Assembly (NCBI GenBank): GCA_958496175.1
Contig: OY292276.1
Coordinates: 15,952,001 to 16,016,000 of the forward strand
Reading direction: 5' to 3'
Length of the DNA stretch: 64,000 bases
Origin: Sisyra terminalis
Lineage: Eukaryota > Arthropoda > Insecta > Neuroptera > Sisyridae
In this document: piece after piece, positions 63,476 to 64,000 of the stretch
How the letters are laid out: every line of letters starts with the position of its first letter
Numbering within the stretch: position 1 is the stretch's first letter
The notes under the pieces: generated by a model
The model's database searches: none
The model's input: only the letters and a program-made list of their open reading frames with translations
What the model was told of the DNA's origin: nothing
Position numbers and translations under genes: made by a program

Positions 63476-64000
63476 TATGCCTGGATAGGCATATTTTATC
63501 TAAAACTATATCAAAAGCTTAGATTGAAGTCGCATTGAAAATATTATGAAGAAAAATCGACCAGCTAGTTACCTATATAGACAATTTTTTTATAAAAAAA
63601 TATTACATAATGAATATTGTAAAAGTAAAACCAAGCAGAATAAGTGAAAAAAATATCTACAAAAAAGTATAATATCAAATTTGTTAATAATAGAAATGAA
63701 GTACGTGACACTAAAGAATCTCACCAGGAGCAGACTGATAGAAAATGTTCAAGCATTAATAAGTTAAAATACGAAGATAAGATAATACATAGTTGCAATA
63801 AAATTTATTAACTGGACAATTTAAGGAACAACTTGACAACAATTTAGTCTAAGGAAAAAAGAATTTTCTAAGTATGTTGTGCTCAATATCGTACATGTTG
63901 AGTAAAATTTTAAAAAAGGATGTACGTCTTTGCCTAAAGAAATTGACTGTTTAGTATTTTTTGAGTTATAAAATATTTATTTTTCATTCCCACGAAAAAA
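63476..64000. other. Non-coding end of window
   Basis: No motif recognised; the 3' part of the RTE-type remnant may continue a short way into it. Confidence 0.45.

Overview
The window looks like a piece of an insect chromosome, most plausibly from a beetle or another insect with a large, repeat-rich genome. It is very A+T-rich, roughly three quarters by eye. It contains one recognisable host coding exon, and the rest reads as intron or intergenic DNA filled with decayed transposable elements. There are no bacterial signatures: no operons, ribosome binding sites or long ORFs. I recognised no tRNA, rRNA or CRISPR array. The order-level assignment is inference from element types and intron size.

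The host gene is a dpr-family (defective proboscis extension response) immunoglobulin cell-adhesion gene on the + strand, closest to dpr9. Its one visible exon is 11038..11285 (248 bp, phase-1 entry, phase-0 exit). It encodes a Ser/Gly/Ala-rich linker and the first strands of the first Ig domain, up to just past the B-strand cysteine. The next exon, which should carry the conserved Trp and the YTYTSDQRF region, was not found downstream. If the gene continues, the following intron is over 52.7 kb and the preceding one over 11 kb.

Mobile elements by region. 2.7-3.3 kb: a palindromic ATCGATGTT repeat and a 131-bp CAGT..ACTG MITE. 5.5-5.8 kb: Tc1 transposase, minus strand. 8.8-10.6 kb: a second ATCGATGTT repeat, then an unclassified repeat with a 441-bp tandem duplication. 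12.16 kb: a decayed hammerhead-ribozyme-like core. 18.8-19.3 kb: LINE RNase H, minus strand. 20.04-20.25 kb: a perfect 69-bp inverted repeat, with a decayed half-copy at 23.1 kb. 29.1-29.85 kb: a hAT-type MITE between direct repeats. 31.6-32.2 kb: a 603-bp nested foldback element. 34.6-35.2 kb: mariner. 36.1-36.7 and 52.9-53.1 kb: Jockey-like LINE C-termini. 43.6 kb (+), 46.6-47.5 kb (-) and 51.9-52.5 kb (+): one APE-type LINE lineage. 51.97-52.19 kb: a hAT MITE inserted inside that last LINE. 56.6-57.8 kb: a 1.12-kb decayed hAT element with an intact 8-bp target duplication. 61.0-61.5 kb: a DDxD-type Tc1/mariner transposase, minus strand. 63.2-63.5 kb: an RTE-type LINE fragment.

All element ORFs are broken by stops or frameshifts, so none looks autonomous. 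The best candidates for something not yet described are the nested foldback at 31.6 kb, the perfect hairpin repeat at 20 kb, the 441-bp tandem repeat with conserved reading frame, and the ATCGATGTT palindrome family. No multi-gene system was found.
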